A stretch of DNA of 64,000 bases from Mesotaenium endlicherianum. Lineage: Eukaryota > Streptophyta > Zygnematophyceae > Zygnematales > Mesotaeniaceae. Positions within the stretch are counted from its first letter, which is position 1, and the number at the start of each line of letters is the position of its first letter. The stretch lies in the NCBI GenBank assembly GCA_009602735.1, contig WELA01008198.1:193077-257076 (forward strand). Reading direction: 5' to 3'. Shown here one piece after another: positions 46,560 through 56,914 of this stretch. The notes under the pieces are model-generated. The model searched no databases, was not told the DNA's origin, and saw only the letters and a list, made by a program, of their open reading frames with translations. A program made the position numbers and the translations under genes.

Positions 46560-47270
46560 AAGTCTAGAACACTCTCAGCCACGGTCCTGGGTGCGGCTGG
46601 CAAGATTGGCTGGCGTCCATAAAGGAGAAAGTAGGGAGAATGCGAGGCCAAGGAGGCCTGGCAAGTGAACCTGTATTCCAAAGCCAGCCACGGGAGTGCG
46701 TCATCCCAGTGGGTGCTGTCGTGGGTCAGGCAGTACTTGCGCAAGACCCAGCTTGACGGTCTGCACCATTCGCTCTGCAAGGCCGTCAGCCTAGGGGTGA
46801 TTGCGGGAGGTGGTGCAGTGGTTGATCATGGAGCGCTCGAGCAGCTTCTAAAAGCTGCCCTGGAGCTCCTTGCCTTGGTCGGTCAGCACCTCGGCGCAGC
46901 CTCCAAAACGGCTAAGGACCTGATCAAGGAACGCCTGAGCAATCCCCTCACTGGCCATGCTGGGCAAATGCAAGAGCTCGATCCACTTGGACAAGTACAT
47001 GATCATCACCAAGACGTAGAGGTTGCCCGGCGAGACTTGGGTAACTCCCCAGCCAAATCCAATGACCACCTGTAGAATAGATCCTAAAGGGGCAGGGGGC
47101 TGAGAGCAACAGTGCGCGTTGTGAAGCTCGAGCGCACGCAGTCGCATAAAGTGCAGCTGCTGACGACGTCGGCCACGACCTTAGCCATGCCGTGCCACCA
47201 GTACTTGTAGTAGGTTGAGAGTGTGCTTGACACCGAAGTGTCCAAGGGCCTCATGAACGGTGCGCACCAG
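46560..47270 (-). pseudogene. Element K integrase zinc region and catalytic core
   Basis: Motifs in order on the minus strand: HEALGHFGVKHTLNLLQV and a Cys pair (H2C2 zinc site, near 47130-47260), the core with MIMYLSKWIELLHLPS and AEVLTDQGKEL (DDE Asp, near 46870), and ALPWLALEYRFTCQASLASH with SPYFLLYGRQPILP downstream. It belongs to the Ty3/gypsy integrase family. Broken fossil. Confidence 0.84.
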
Positions 47271-48797
47271 CTGGCTGCGTATAGCAGGCTTAGGGACCAC
47301 TAGGACGGAGCCGTTGACCATCACACGCCTCAGCCGACCCTTTATGAAGACAAAATCCCGGCTGCACTTCAGGACGCGATCACGCTCCCTCGCGTCCATG
47401 CTTGGCGCCAGCTCCTTAGCGGCAACGTACTGCAGCAGCGCGGCATCGTCCCACACGTCCTCAGGCCCGCGCTGCCAGCTGTCCTGCTCTGCTGCTGCCG
47501 CCCACGCCAGTTGCCTTGTATTGACCACCACCAAGTCGCAGTTGGTGAGCCCCGCGGGCCGCGTATCGCTGTCCATCGTAAAGGCTAAGAAGGCTGCCGC
47601 GTGCCAGGCCACTGGCTTGTCCTCGTCGTGCCGGGCCACAATCAGGTCCCTGGAGGAAGGAAGCGGGTTGCGGCTGAGGCGGTCGGCGTCCATGTTGGTT
47701 GAGTCGGGGCGGTGGTGCACGTCAAACGTGTACTCTTGCAGAATGAGTGCCCACCGCGCGTACTTGCCTGTAAGGCGCTCCAACGTCATGAGCCACTTAA
47801 GTGGCTAATGGTCGGTGACGAGACGGAAGTGGGTGCCGTAGAGGTAGTGCTTGAAGTGCACAATAGCCCAGACCACTGCCAGACACTCCCCCTCATAAGA
47901 GCCATAGTTAGCCTCGGCGCGGTTGTTGCTACGACTCGCGTACACCACCACGTGCTCGCAGCCGTTGTGCTCCTGCACCAGCACTGCTCCCAACCCTGCC
48001 TGCGACCAGTCGGTGTGGAGAATGAAGGGCTTAGTTTGGTCAAAACGCCGCAACACTGGAGCGCTCACCAGCAGCTCCTTGAGCTTATTGAACGCCGCCT
48101 GCTGCTCTGTCCCCCATATGTAGGCCACCCCCTTCCCCAGCAAATCGTTGAGTGGCTTAGCGAGCTCGCTGAAGCCGTGCCCAAAGCGGCGGTAGTAGTT
48201 AGCAATCCCAAGGAAGGCCCTCAGCTGCAAGATGTTGGTAGGCGGCGGGATGCTTGTGATGGCCAAGATCTTGGCCAGTTGCGCTGCCAATCCGCTGGAG
48301 AAAAGGAGATGTCTGAGGTACTCCACCTCTCGGGTCCCAAAGGTGCACTTCCTTGGATGGCACTTGAGCCCAACGGCCTCCAAGCGGTCCAAGACGGCGG
48401 TGATGTGCGCCACGTGCTCCTTGAAGGTCTTACCGTAGACAACCACATCATCAATGTAGCACCGAGCAAAGGATAGCCCTGCCAGCTCCTTATCCATGAC
48501 CCGTTGGAAAGTAGCTGGAGCGTTCTTCAGCCCAAAGCGCATCACCCTCCACTCGTAGAGGCGCTGTGCCCCCCACAACACCGTCTTGTGCTGGTCCTCC
48601 TCCGCAATAGGTATCTGGTTGAAGCCCTGCCTCAAGTCCAGCACCGACAACCATGTGCACCTGCCAATGTCATCAAAGATCTTGTCAGAGGTAGGCATAG
48701 GATATCTATCCTGCTCAGTGACCTCGTTCAGCTTATGATAGTCACCACACATCCTCATCTCAGACAAGTTGCCTGAGGCATCCTTCTTTGACGGCAT
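47181..48797 (-). pseudogene. Element K reverse transcriptase and RNase H
   Basis: Reverse transcriptase motifs: RMCGDYHKLNEVTEQDRYPM, WLSVLDLRQGFNQIPIAEED, RFGLKNAPATFQRVMD and the catalytic CYIDDVVVYGKT (48460-48440). The connection (LRAFLGIANYYRRFG) and RNase H (FILHTDWSQAGLGAVLVQ; YEGECLAVVWAIVHFKHYL; HHRPDSTNMDADRLSR) follow. It is clearly Ty3/gypsy but far from both X and the LTR1 family, nearer to lineages with long GC-rich pol genes. It has few breaks in this stretch. Confidence 0.88.
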
Positions 48798-48863
48798 GAC
48801 CGTGGAGGCCGCGTAGGTAGAGAAGGACTCCCAAATGAGCTGGCTGTCCTCCAGCTTGCCTGT

Positions 48864-49560
48864 CTACGTGCTGATCAAGCCGTCCTCGAAGTGATTGTAG
48901 CCGTATTGCTTCTGGAAGATGGGTACGTCGGACGTGAGGCAGAGTCTCATGGGGTGGCTAGTGTAGCGCCCCAAGTCATGCATGCCGCTGGCAAAGCAGG
49001 CCCTGCGCCGGGCATTGAGCATCTCCATCCGCTGCGCTACCTGTTCCGTGGTAAGGGTCCCCCCCAGCTTCCATGTAAGGGCTGCTGGAGGTGGTGCCTG
49101 CCCTGCATTTGTTGCCTCCTGTGCTACTGTTGCAAAGCTCTGCCCCCCTATTGGCATCGCCTATCTGCTGGCAGAGAACGGCTGCCCTGCACCTGCTCCT
49201 GCTGGCACCTGTTATGCGGCTGCCAGCTGACCTGTAGGCGCTGCCTGCTGGCGTGCTGGACAAAAAAGAAAGGGGGAGCAATGCGGCTCCCTGGCCCGCT
49301 GTGCCTCCTCCCTCCGCCGTCCCCCCCCCAGTGGGCCAGAGCCGGAGTCGGATGCGGGAGGTGGCTGGTACGGGCAACAAGGAGGGGCTTGCCGGGCTGG
49401 CCCTTCCCGCTAGGAGCGCCAGCGGGTGTCAAGAGGAGGTCGGGTGCCGTCGTCGTTGGAGGAGCTATCGTTGGGCTCATCCAGGCGGCGAGGAGCTTGG
49501 GATGACGGGCCTCCAGATAGAGGGGTGTCAAGGCCTGCGTCTGCAAAAGAATCCAGGTCA
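48864..49560 (-). pseudogene. Element K linker between methyltransferase and reverse transcriptase
   Basis: Frames rich in Pro, Ala, Gly and Gln, with no known domain until the segment before reverse transcriptase (GRYTSHPMRLCLTSDVPIF), which resembles the usual pre-RT linker. The composition fits a flexible spacer joining two modules of one polyprotein. Confidence 0.5.
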
Positions 49561-50334
49561 AGACGTTGGCATCAATGGCCTGCCCCAAGAGCCCAATGTG
49601 GTTGACCACGGTGATGCCATCCACCTGGGTCAAATGCGGCGGGAAGCCCATGGCGCGCTCCATCTCCACGTCGCGCGGCCGCTCGTACAGGCCAGAGGAA
49701 AGGTCAATGAGCATGCCGCGGGCCGCGCCAATGAAGGCGCGCAGTCGTAGCGGCTGACAAATGTCGGCAAGGCGCGCGTGACGTCGCCGAGCACCTCACA
49801 CAGGGCCTGCAATGGATGGAGCAGAGCTGTAACGCGCTGGGCCAGCCGTGCAATGTCGAGGATGGAGTCGACGTTGACGGCGTGGCGTGGGTGCGCGGCG
49901 ACAAGGGCCTCCAGCATGCCTGGCAGGGTCAGGTTGGTGAAGTAGGCGCGCACGCGGTGGGCGAAGGACCCAGTTTGCGCGGCGTCGATGACGGCCTCGC
50001 GTCTGAGGTAGCTGTTGCAAAGCTCAAAGTCGGCGCAAACATTGGCGCGCTTGTCATTGCGCACCACCACATTCTCCAAGACCCACGCAAGGGAGTGAGG
50101 TGGCTGGCGCGCCTCAACCAGGTTGAGGACGCGAAGAAGGTGCCAGAAGAGCGCCGTGCGAGGGCCACTGAGGGCACCGCCGCGGCTTGCAATGGAGAAC
50201 CCCTGGCACTCCCAGTCGACGATGACAAGATCCATGGGGCCGAGGCGAGTCACGTGCTCGTTGGTGATGTTGCGGACCTCTAATGGCCAATCGGTCTGCG
50301 CGTTACGGAAGGCGTGAGCGGAAAATAGGTCGGG
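49561..50334 (-). pseudogene. Element K cytosine-5 DNA methyltransferase domain, second part (DNMT3-like)
   Basis: Methyltransferase motifs in canonical order: IV with the catalytic Cys (VDWECQGFSIASRG, about 50190-50217) followed by GPRTALFWHLLRVL; VI (WVLENVVVRNDKR, ENV at 50068-50076); VIII-like (FAHRVRAYFTNL, near 49950); IX (EMERAMGFPPHLT, near 49640-49680); X (HIGLLGQAIDANVLTWIL, near 49560-49600). The ENVV...DKR, HRxRxYF and EMERxxGFP segments are closest to the DNMT3 (de novo) group. The enzyme family transfers a methyl group from S-adenosylmethionine to cytosine C5. Motifs I-II lie across the insertion at 59149-59300. This copy is a fossil. Confidence 0.85.
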
Positions 50335-51053
50335 TGAAATGAATCGACTTACCAAATAGGCGATTAACAATTAATAAAGATCTTCATATCAGCAAGTAAT
50401 CTTATGGTATTTCCGTTAACTAGTTAAACGGCAAAGGACAATACACTAGCAGGGAATAATACTCGTAAGTCAAATGCGAGTAAACTAGCATCAATGATGC
50501 AAATCAGTAAACTCATACATAAGCAAGGTTAGAAGACAGTGCGTATCAATGGCTTCTCGCCTTGGATTCAGAGTTCTCTCAGTAAGCTGTACAAGAGAGT
50601 TGGCCTCGTTTCCAAATGCCGAACTCGAGAGCAATGTCTAGCGTATGGACATGGAATGAGTTTACTGTTCAACGGTCACTGTGATGTCACCGCCTACCCG
50701 GGAGTTAACCACGTTGGTAGGACCTCGGTTAACCAAATCCACCGCCATCTCCCATCATCCCGAATCGCCATCCATCATAGGGATGTCATGTGGCCATTCA
50801 TCTAGCATACCACACTTAGATGCATATCGAGGCAGTTCGCTGCTACCGAGTACGGAAGTCAGCTGGCTGTCAAAGAATGTGTCAGCAAGCTGACTTAAGG
50901 TGACCTCAGCCTGCTACTTCCGGCCAAGTCATTAAACTGATATTAAGTATAAAGTCCAGCAGACTGATTGTTAACTAGAGTTCAGCAGGCTGAACTTATT
51001 TAACTATATTATTTAAATGAATATTATATCAACCAGTATACTGATTCATTACA
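50335..51053 (-). repeat. 3' LTR of I (LTR1 family)
   Basis: 719 bases, TGAAATGAATCGACTTACC to ACTGATTCATTACA, then the polypurine tract ATCCCTCCAAC (51054-51064). In the R/U5 half it shares variants with the 5' LTR of A (for example ACTAGTTAAACGG and CAGGGAATAA) rather than with its own 5' partner. Confidence 0.96.
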
Positions 51054-51323
51054 ATCCCTCCAACTTATCATGTTGTCGCCTCGACAACACTATCACTAAT
51101 AACAGCGTGCTGTCCCTCTTATCCCCAGCCTGCTGCCCTTAGGAGGGAGATGTCCCTGAGGCCCTATGCTCAGGGGAGCCAGACCTCCTCCTGTCTTGGG
51201 GTCTTTTGAAGCCTGTCAGAGAAGGGGGTTCCGTGTAAGGACCCGGCGGAGAACGTAGTAACTGGGCTGTTTCCTCCTGCACAGTCTGCAACTGAAGGGA
51301 GGCAGCCTTCTCCTGGGCAGCCC

Positions 51324-52805
51324 TCAAACTGAGAGGTACGTATACCGGCATCCCAGAGGATGTTGCATGACATGAGCCAAGGGTACATGCCCTCTCTGCG
51401 AGGGAGATGCTGGCAGGCCTCTGGCTATCTCCCGAGCAGCCCTCCTCTCTGCCCTGTCCGACTGGGTCTCCTTGCCTGGAGATGGGCTCTGTCCTCTGGC
51501 AGTCCCCAGCCAAGTGATATCCTCCTCTTGAGCGAGTTGCGGCGGGGCCCACCCCGTCTTCTCCCTTACAGGGGATGTGGCAGGTGTCAGGATCACGGCG
51601 GGGCTAGTGTCCTCCTCCTCGCCTTCCTCCTCGTCTTCCTCCGACTCCGCCTCCTCGCCGTCCCCGGGTTCCTCTGAGACTTCTGGGGTCTCCTCTGTCC
51701 GCTGCTCCAGCTCTTCCCGAGAAAAAGAATATCCTACTGACCTTCCCCTTTTGGGTGCTGGTGGGGGCTGCTGAGTCCGGACCGCATAGAGGTCCTTTTC
51801 CCCCTGCTTACTTGCCCATTTGGCATAAGCGTGCTTCCCTTTGGAGAATGACTCTCGGGCCCTGCTCCTGTCCCCCTGCATCTCTTGGCTCATGCAGTCT
51901 CTGACTCCATCCAATCTTGGGTCCCAAGCCGCAATGTGAGGGGGCAATACTATGTTCCCCTTTAGGTCTGTCAGGAAATCCTCATCCGTCGCCCTGTCAT
52001 TCTGCTGGTCCCTCATGTTGATGGTCATCCACCGCCAATCAGTGGGCTTTTGGAAGAAGGCAGCGTCTGTCTTTTTGAGAGTACAAGGGTACCAGTGCCC
52101 TGCAAAGTCCAGCTGACTGGTTTCTCTGGCCAAGAATTCCCAGCTCCTCCTCTCCACCTCATTGTACATGGCCTTGAACCTGTTGTGGGGTGTTGAGTCC
52201 TTGAAGCTGTCCGCGTCCATGGGGATCATCCTGATGACCCTATCTGCCCCCCAGATACCAGGAATCGAGACAGCTCCTGCTTCGTTCACCTGGGCCATTG
52301 CCTTGGCCTCTCCGATGGTATATCCTACCATCCTGGCGTAATCGTGGTAGAGGAGGAGCCCTGTGCCGACCTCTATATACTTGTCAAAGTTTTCGGATGT
52401 CTCCCCTTCCTTCTGGAGGATTTCCTTCTGCGACTCACTGCGACTTCTCTGGGCATACTTGAAGGCCTCCTCCAGTAGATCAAAGCCCTTGCCCAGCACC
52501 GTGTAGCGGTAGCTGCTGATTCTCCTCTGTTCTTCTTCTTCAGCCTGCTGCTTCCGCTTCTCCTCAGCTTGCCTCTCCTCCTCTGCTTTCTTGGCCTCCT
52601 CTGCAGCTTTTCTGTCCATTTCTTCCTGCCTCAGTCTGGCCTGTTCCTCCTCCTCCTTCTTCTTCTGTGCCTCCCGCTGTTGTTGGAGTCGTTGTGATTC
52701 CCGAGCGGAGATGGAAGATGATTCGATGTCTCCACGGAATTGCAAGTATTCTGCATGTGCCTCTTCCGCCCTTCTCTTCCTCTTGAGTTCCGACTTTTGA
52801 GTCAT
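51324..52805 (-). CDS. Element I ORF3, type 1: conserved protein of unknown function
   Basis: 493 residues from the ATG at 52805 (MTQKSELKRKRRAEEAHA), chosen because it follows the conserved acceptor-like GAGCAG and is the first Met shared by type 1 copies. Residues about 20-100 are a charged coiled coil rich in Glu, Arg, Lys, Gln and Ala. A conserved globular-looking region (about 100-340) follows, with SYRYTVLGKGFDLLEEAF, LLYHDYARMVGYTIGEAK, MIPMDADSFKDSTPHNRF, EVERRSWEFLARETSQ, TDWRWMTINMRDQQNDRA and LPPHIAAWDPRLDGV; then a basic APKRGRSVGYSFSRE, an acidic tract, and HVPLAHVMQHP. Relatives also carry an SR-rich tail. There is no signal peptide, membrane segment or known catalytic motif, and I recognise no family. 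It occupies the position of env in some elements but does not look like an envelope protein. Confidence 0.85.
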   Translation of the reverse strand: MTQKSELKRKRRAEEAHAEYLQFRGDIESSSISARESQRLQQQREAQKKKEEEEQARLRQEEMDRKAAEEAKKAEEERQAEEKRKQQAEEEEQRRISSYRYTVLGKGFDLLEEAFKYAQRSRSESQKEILQKEGETSENFDKYIEVGTGLLLYHDYARMVGYTIGEAKAMAQVNEAGAVSIPGIWGADRVIRMIPMDADSFKDSTPHNRFKAMYNEVERRSWEFLARETSQLDFAGHWYPCTLKKTDAAFFQKPTDWRWMTINMRDQQNDRATDEDFLTDLKGNIVLPPHIAAWDPRLDGVRDCMSQEMQGDRSRARESFSKGKHAYAKWASKQGEKDLYAVRTQQPPPAPKRGRSVGYSFSREELEQRTEETPEVSEEPGDGEEAESEEDEEEGEEEDTSPAVILTPATSPVREKTGWAPPQLAQEEDITWLGTARGQSPSPGKETQSDRAERRAAREIARGLPASPSQRGHVPLAHVMQHPLGCRYTYLSV

Positions 52806-53129
52806 CCTGCTCAATCATAAACACAATGCAGTTAGTGAAGTCATGATATTTTGCCGCTACTGAGTGCCCTTGATGAAGAGGAACGCGATCGGGAGAGTTC
52901 CTAGTGTGGAATACCTGGTGTGAGTGAATATAAGGGAAAATTGAGTTGGAGAGCAAGTGAGTGTGAGCGCAGGTTGAGTGGGTAATACGGTGATCAAAGA
53001 CTACCACTCCCTCCAACTTAAATTTAAAGGTGGGCTGCCTGTCACAACTGTCACTAAGTGTCACATCTCCCTCCAACTTATATGGAGACAGGACCTCATG
53101 TCACCTTCCCGTGTCAATGGAAACGACTG
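52806..53129 (-). other. Leader of I ORF3: candidate intron, TGACAG and polypurine-like tracts
   Basis: Minus strand: candidate intron from the GT at 52914-52913 (CCAG/GTATTCC) to the AG at 52808-52807, 108 bases, ending one base before the start codon. Further upstream are two polypurine-like tracts (plus strand CTCCCTCCAACTTA near 53006-53019 and 53067-53080) and TGACAG/TGACAC motifs. No protein is encoded. Confidence 0.6.
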
Positions 53130-56100
53130 TTAGGGAGGTGCCCCAGCCGCCCGAAGGTGGAACCGTTTCAACGCCCCTTTGGCATGAGTCAGCTGATCTT
53201 TAAATTCCCAAGTGTCCCCAGAGGCATCGTAACCCTTCCATCGGATGAGGTACTTCATGACATATTTAGACGATCGACGGACCGAGCGAGCGTCTAAAAT
53301 CTCATCGACCTCATATTCCTCAGGGTCGCCGTCCCGGACAGCGGGGACCGGTCCCGGTTGGACAGGGAACCGACCTGTGAACAGTGTATCACCTTTGATG
53401 TACGGTTCCAGGAAGGAGACATTAAAGACCGGGTGCCCCTTGTATTCAGCTGACATGTTCAGTTTGTAAGCATTCTGACCGACACGACGGACCACCGAAT
53501 ATGGACCGACCCAGACAGGGCCAAGCTTTTTCTTGACCACACCAGGGAGGTACAGGTGCTGAGAATGCAGTTTGACTAAATCCCCCTTGGAAAATGTCAG
53601 TTCCCGACGGTGTTGATTAGCGTATTTTTGTTGGTTTTCTTGGGCCGTGTGCAAGTTTCGTTGGACTTCTGACAGGGTGTCAGCAAACTCCTGAGTTAAC
53701 TGGAGGGAGACCGGGTTGTCAATCCCTTCAGGGTGAGTTAAAGATTCCCCTAGCACATCTAGAGGAGACTTAGGGACTCTACCCAGGCTGAGTTCAAAAG
53801 GAGTTTTGCCCGTTGACGCGTGCACCGCACTGTTGACCGCAAACTGAATTTGAGGCAACAGGTCATCCCAATTATCTTGTTTTTGGTTAATATATGCTCT
53901 CAGCACCTCCTGCAGAACTCGGTTAGTTCTTTCAGTCTGCCCATCAGTCTGAGGGTGGTTTGCTGTGCTGAGCAGCTGTTTGACTCCCATTAACCCCATT
54001 AAAGCTCTCCAGAACTTAGAGGTGAATTTTGAGTCTCTGTCTGAGATGATATTAGAAGGGAGCCCATGTTGGCATACTACATGGTTGTAAAACTGTCTCG
54101 CTGTTTCGAGTGCAGTCACTTTGACAGTTGTGGGGATAAAAATGACCATTTTTGTCAGTTTATCCACGACTACCAGTATTGAATCATGCCCGTTGGCAGT
54201 TCTTGGTAGTGAGACCACCCAGTCCATGGATATAGTTTCCCAGCGTCCCGCTGGGATGGGTAGCGGTTGCAAGAGACCTCCGGGTGGTGTGTGCCGAGAC
54301 TTATTTCTCTGACACTGGTCACAGGACTTGACATATTTCAAGACCTCCCGGGGTAACCCCTCCCAATGATAATGTTTTGCCAGTTTGCCAACAGTTTTGG
54401 CCTGCCCCAAATGTCCACCCAGGAGACTGTCATGAGCTTGACTCAGTAAGAGAGACCTTATTTCCAAGTTATTAGGAATGACCAGCTTCAGCCTGCCTGA
54501 AGTGGTTTCAGTCACCCAGACCCCTCCCTTGAGCTTATACCCGAGTGCAGTAGCACGACACACACCAGTAGTGGGGCTGGGCTCAAATGTTGGGTCAGAA
54601 AGGTAGGCTTTCCTAAGTTGTTCAAGGAAGGACTTTTTCACCTTTAGTGAAGTGAGTGCACACAGGACTTTATCTACAGCATGCTGACTAAAGTTCCTTT
54701 CTTGCAAGTCAGGTCTTCTAGAGAGTGCATCAGCAGGATTCAACTTCCCTGGTTTGTAGTCGATCTGGACTTGGAACTGCTCCAGCATCTGGCTCCAGCG
54801 GTTCTCCCTCCTCGACAGCTTGGACTTCTTCTGAAAGTGGGTCAGAGCTAGATGATCTGTAATCACCTTAAAAGCTTTACCATGTAAGTATGCTCTCCAC
54901 TGTTTGAGTACATGAATGATAGCTAGCAGCTCTTTATCATGCACTGAGTAATTAATCTCCGCTGGATTAAATTTCATAGACTCATACAACACAGGATGCC
55001 ACTCCTGCCGTACCTTACCATCCTTTGTGGTTTTGTCAGCAGGCTGCAACAAAATAGCACCCATGGCAAAATCAGAGGCATCAGTAACCACCTGCACCGG
55101 TTTGCTGGGGTCATACACGGCTAGCACTGGGGCAGAACAAAGGGCATCTTTAAGGGTCTGGAAGGCAGCCTGCTGCTCTTCCCCCCACACATACCCGATG
55201 TCTTTCTTAGTAAGGTCAGTCAGTTTACTGGCCTTTGTGGAATAATTCTCAATAAATCTCCTATAGTAGTTAGCCAACCCGAGGAAGGATCTAACTTCAG
55301 AGACAGACTGTGGTACTGGCCAGTCCCTTATGGTCTGGACTTTCTTAGGATCCACACTGATGCCCTCTTTACTGACAACGTGGCCTAAGAATTCAATACT
55401 TTCCTTAAAGAAATCACACTTGCTCATTTTAGCATACAAGTGATTTTTCCGCAGAGTGTCCAGCACTTTCTTTAAGTGTTCAGTGTGCTGAGCTTCATCT
55501 TTAGAGAAAATTAAAATATCATCCAGGAAAACTTGCACAAACTTATCCAAATAAGGTCTGAAAATGTCATTCATAGCACCCATAAAGGTAGCAGGAGCAT
55601 TAGTCAGTCCAAATGGCATCACGTTGAACTCATAGTGTCCATAACGTGTGCGGAAAGCAGTCTTGTGTTCATCCCCCTCAGCAATTCTGATTTGATGATA
55701 ACCACTCTTGAGATCTATCTTACTGAACACCTTAGCGCCAGACAGGGTATCAAGCAAGTCCTCGATTCTGGGTAAAGCATACTTGTTCTTTACTGTAATT
55801 CTGTTCAGGGCTCTGTAATCCACACACATCCGCATACTGCCATCCTTTTTCTTAACAAATAGGATAGGTGCGCCGTACGGTGATTTACTGGGAGAAATGT
55901 AACCATTTTCCTCCAGCTCTGCAATCTGTGTTTTCAACTCCTCGCTCTCCAAATAAGACAAGCCATAAGTGCGTTGCCAGGGTGGCTGGCTACCAGGTAA
56001 TAGATCAATCCTATGATCTACTTCCCTTTTAGGGGGTAGTCCTGGAGGCATGTTAAACACATCAGTGTACTGAGCAACAATTTTTGCAGCAGTAGGGTGC

Positions 56101-56846
56101 TCCGGAGGGCTTACCTTTTTCTCAACCACTTCTTCAGGTTGAGGAGGTACCTCTCTTAGCAGCAGACAGAACATTCTGTCTTCCTTCTGGTTCCAGCTTT
56201 TGACGAACTCCATTGCATTCAGCAACTTGCATCCTTCTGGAAGCCTCTTCTTTTCCTTCATTTGCCATCCACACAGGACAAGAGGAAGAGCACTGGTGGG
56301 TGCCAAGTCAGTCTGCCCATCACTGGCTCCTCTCACTTTAACTGTACCTCTGCTCCAACACACTTCAGCTTGATGTCTATTAAGCCAGGACCTGCCTAGC
56401 ACGAGATCATAAAAGCCAGTGTTGAGTACCTCAAATGTAAGCGTTTCAGTTAGAACTGCAATGCCAGAACCTAACTGGACCTCAATAGGCTTGGTTATAA
56501 CTCCTCCCGGGATACTTGAGGCATCTCCAAGGAATATTTTTCTATTCCCTTGGGTGACAGTAGGCAGCCTTAGCCGCTTAACTAAGTCCTTGTGAATAAA
56601 AGTATGTGACGCCCCTCCGTCAACAAATGCCCTCACCTTCCTACCTGCAATCATGCAATGCAGTAGGATAGGGGGGACTGTCTTTTCCTGACTTTCGCAT
56701 TGTTCTCCTGACGTAGCAAAGAAATGTTGGACATCAGGTGGAACAAGAGCATCCAGAGTGTGCACTCTCTGGACGTCTATATTACTGATGGTCTCCTTTA
56801 TCTGTTTGTCAGGCATGCATAGTGAATCCAGTTCAGCAGGACCCAT
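53130..56846 (-). CDS. pol: Element I pol: protease, RT, RNase H, integrase, chromodomain
   Basis: 1,238 residues from the first ATG; the frame stays open further upstream into gag. Domains: retropepsin ([16 protein letters not shown], Asp at 76), reverse transcriptase (about 290-490; [31 protein letters not shown], catalytic VFLDDILIF at 439-447), RNase H (about 585-720; [25 protein letters not shown]), integrase with H2C2 zinc end and DDE core ([30 protein letters not shown]), and a C-terminal chromodomain (about 1175-1228; [29 protein letters not shown]). This is a chromovirus polyprotein. The first ATG is probably not its true start: it is expected to be made as a gag-pol fusion by -1 frameshifting. 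Confidence 0.95.
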   Translation of the reverse strand: MGPAELDSLCMPDKQIKETISNIDVQRVHTLDALVPPDVQHFFATSGEQCESQEKTVPPILLHCMIAGRKVRAFVDGGASHTFIHKDLVKRLRLPTVTQGNRKIFLGDASSIPGGVITKPIEVQLGSGIAVLTETLTFEVLNTGFYDLVLGRSWLNRHQAEVCWSRGTVKVRGASDGQTDLAPTSALPLVLCGWQMKEKKRLPEGCKLLNAMEFVKSWNQKEDRMFCLLLREVPPQPEEVVEKKVSPPEHPTAAKIVAQYTDVFNMPPGLPPKREVDHRIDLLPGSQPPWQRTYGLSYLESEELKTQIAELEENGYISPSKSPYGAPILFVKKKDGSMRMCVDYRALNRITVKNKYALPRIEDLLDTLSGAKVFSKIDLKSGYHQIRIAEGDEHKTAFRTRYGHYEFNVMPFGLTNAPATFMGAMNDIFRPYLDKFVQVFLDDILIFSKDEAQHTEHLKKVLDTLRKNHLYAKMSKCDFFKESIEFLGHVVSKEGISVDPKKVQTIRDWPVPQSVSEVRSFLGLANYYRRFIENYSTKASKLTDLTKKDIGYVWGEEQQAAFQTLKDALCSAPVLAVYDPSKPVQVVTDASDFAMGAILLQPADKTTKDGKVRQEWHPVLYESMKFNPAEINYSVHDKELLAIIHVLKQWRAYLHGKAFKVITDHLALTHFQKKSKLSRRENRWSQMLEQFQVQIDYKPGKLNPADALSRRPDLQERNFSQHAVDKVLCALTSLKVKKSFLEQLRKAYLSDPTFEPSPTTGVCRATALGYKLKGGVWVTETTSGRLKLVIPNNLEIRSLLLSQAHDSLLGGHLGQAKTVGKLAKHYHWEGLPREVLKYVKSCDQCQRNKSRHTPPGGLLQPLPIPAGRWETISMDWVVSLPRTANGHDSILVVVDKLTKMVIFIPTTVKVTALETARQFYNHVVCQHGLPSNIISDRDSKFTSKFWRALMGLMGVKQLLSTANHPQTDGQTERTNRVLQEVLRAYINQKQDNWDDLLPQIQFAVNSAVHASTGKTPFELSLGRVPKSPLDVLGESLTHPEGIDNPVSLQLTQEFADTLSEVQRNLHTAQENQQKYANQHRRELTFSKGDLVKLHSQHLYLPGVVKKKLGPVWVGPYSVVRRVGQNAYKLNMSAEYKGHPVFNVSFLEPYIKGDTLFTGRFPVQPGPVPAVRDGDPEEYEVDEILDARSVRRSSKYVMKYLIRWKGYDASGDTWEFKDQLTHAKGALKRFHLRAAGAPP

Positions 56847-56914
56847 AATACCTGCTACGAGGGCAGCTAGTGACGACTCACTATCTCTAGCATCCTCACA
56901 GTCAGTAGACTGGA

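Larger units (their letters stand above)
45971..50334 (-). mobile_element. Element K, 3' part: DNMT (most), RT, RNase H, integrase, PHD finger
   Basis: GC-rich Ty3/gypsy element on the minus strand, unlike the LTR1 family in base composition and gene content. Reading 5' to 3': the second part of a cytosine methyltransferase domain, reverse transcriptase, RNase H, integrase and a PHD finger, ending in a polypurine-like tract. The 5' part is at 59149-63585, with I inserted inside the methyltransferase domain. Cytosine methyltransferases captured by retrotransposons have been reported in dinoflagellates and charophytes. It has roughly ten breaks over both parts. Confidence 0.88.

Noticed and set aside
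48891-49505. Plus-strand Cys/Trp/Gly-rich frames over K (48891-49505, 62267-62881)
   Set aside because: They are GC-rich antisense frames over K; no domain is recognisable and the minus strand carries the clear pol motifs.
51577-51774. Ser-rich frames opposite ORF3 acidic tracts (also 6638 and 43237)
   Set aside because: They are antisense shadows of Glu-rich codons in ORF3; the sense frame is the conserved one.
51324-52805. ORF3 as an envelope gene making these elements endogenous retroviruses
   Set aside because: It has the position of env, but no signal peptide, membrane segment, furin-like site or Cys pattern is visible; the protein is charged and looks intracellular.
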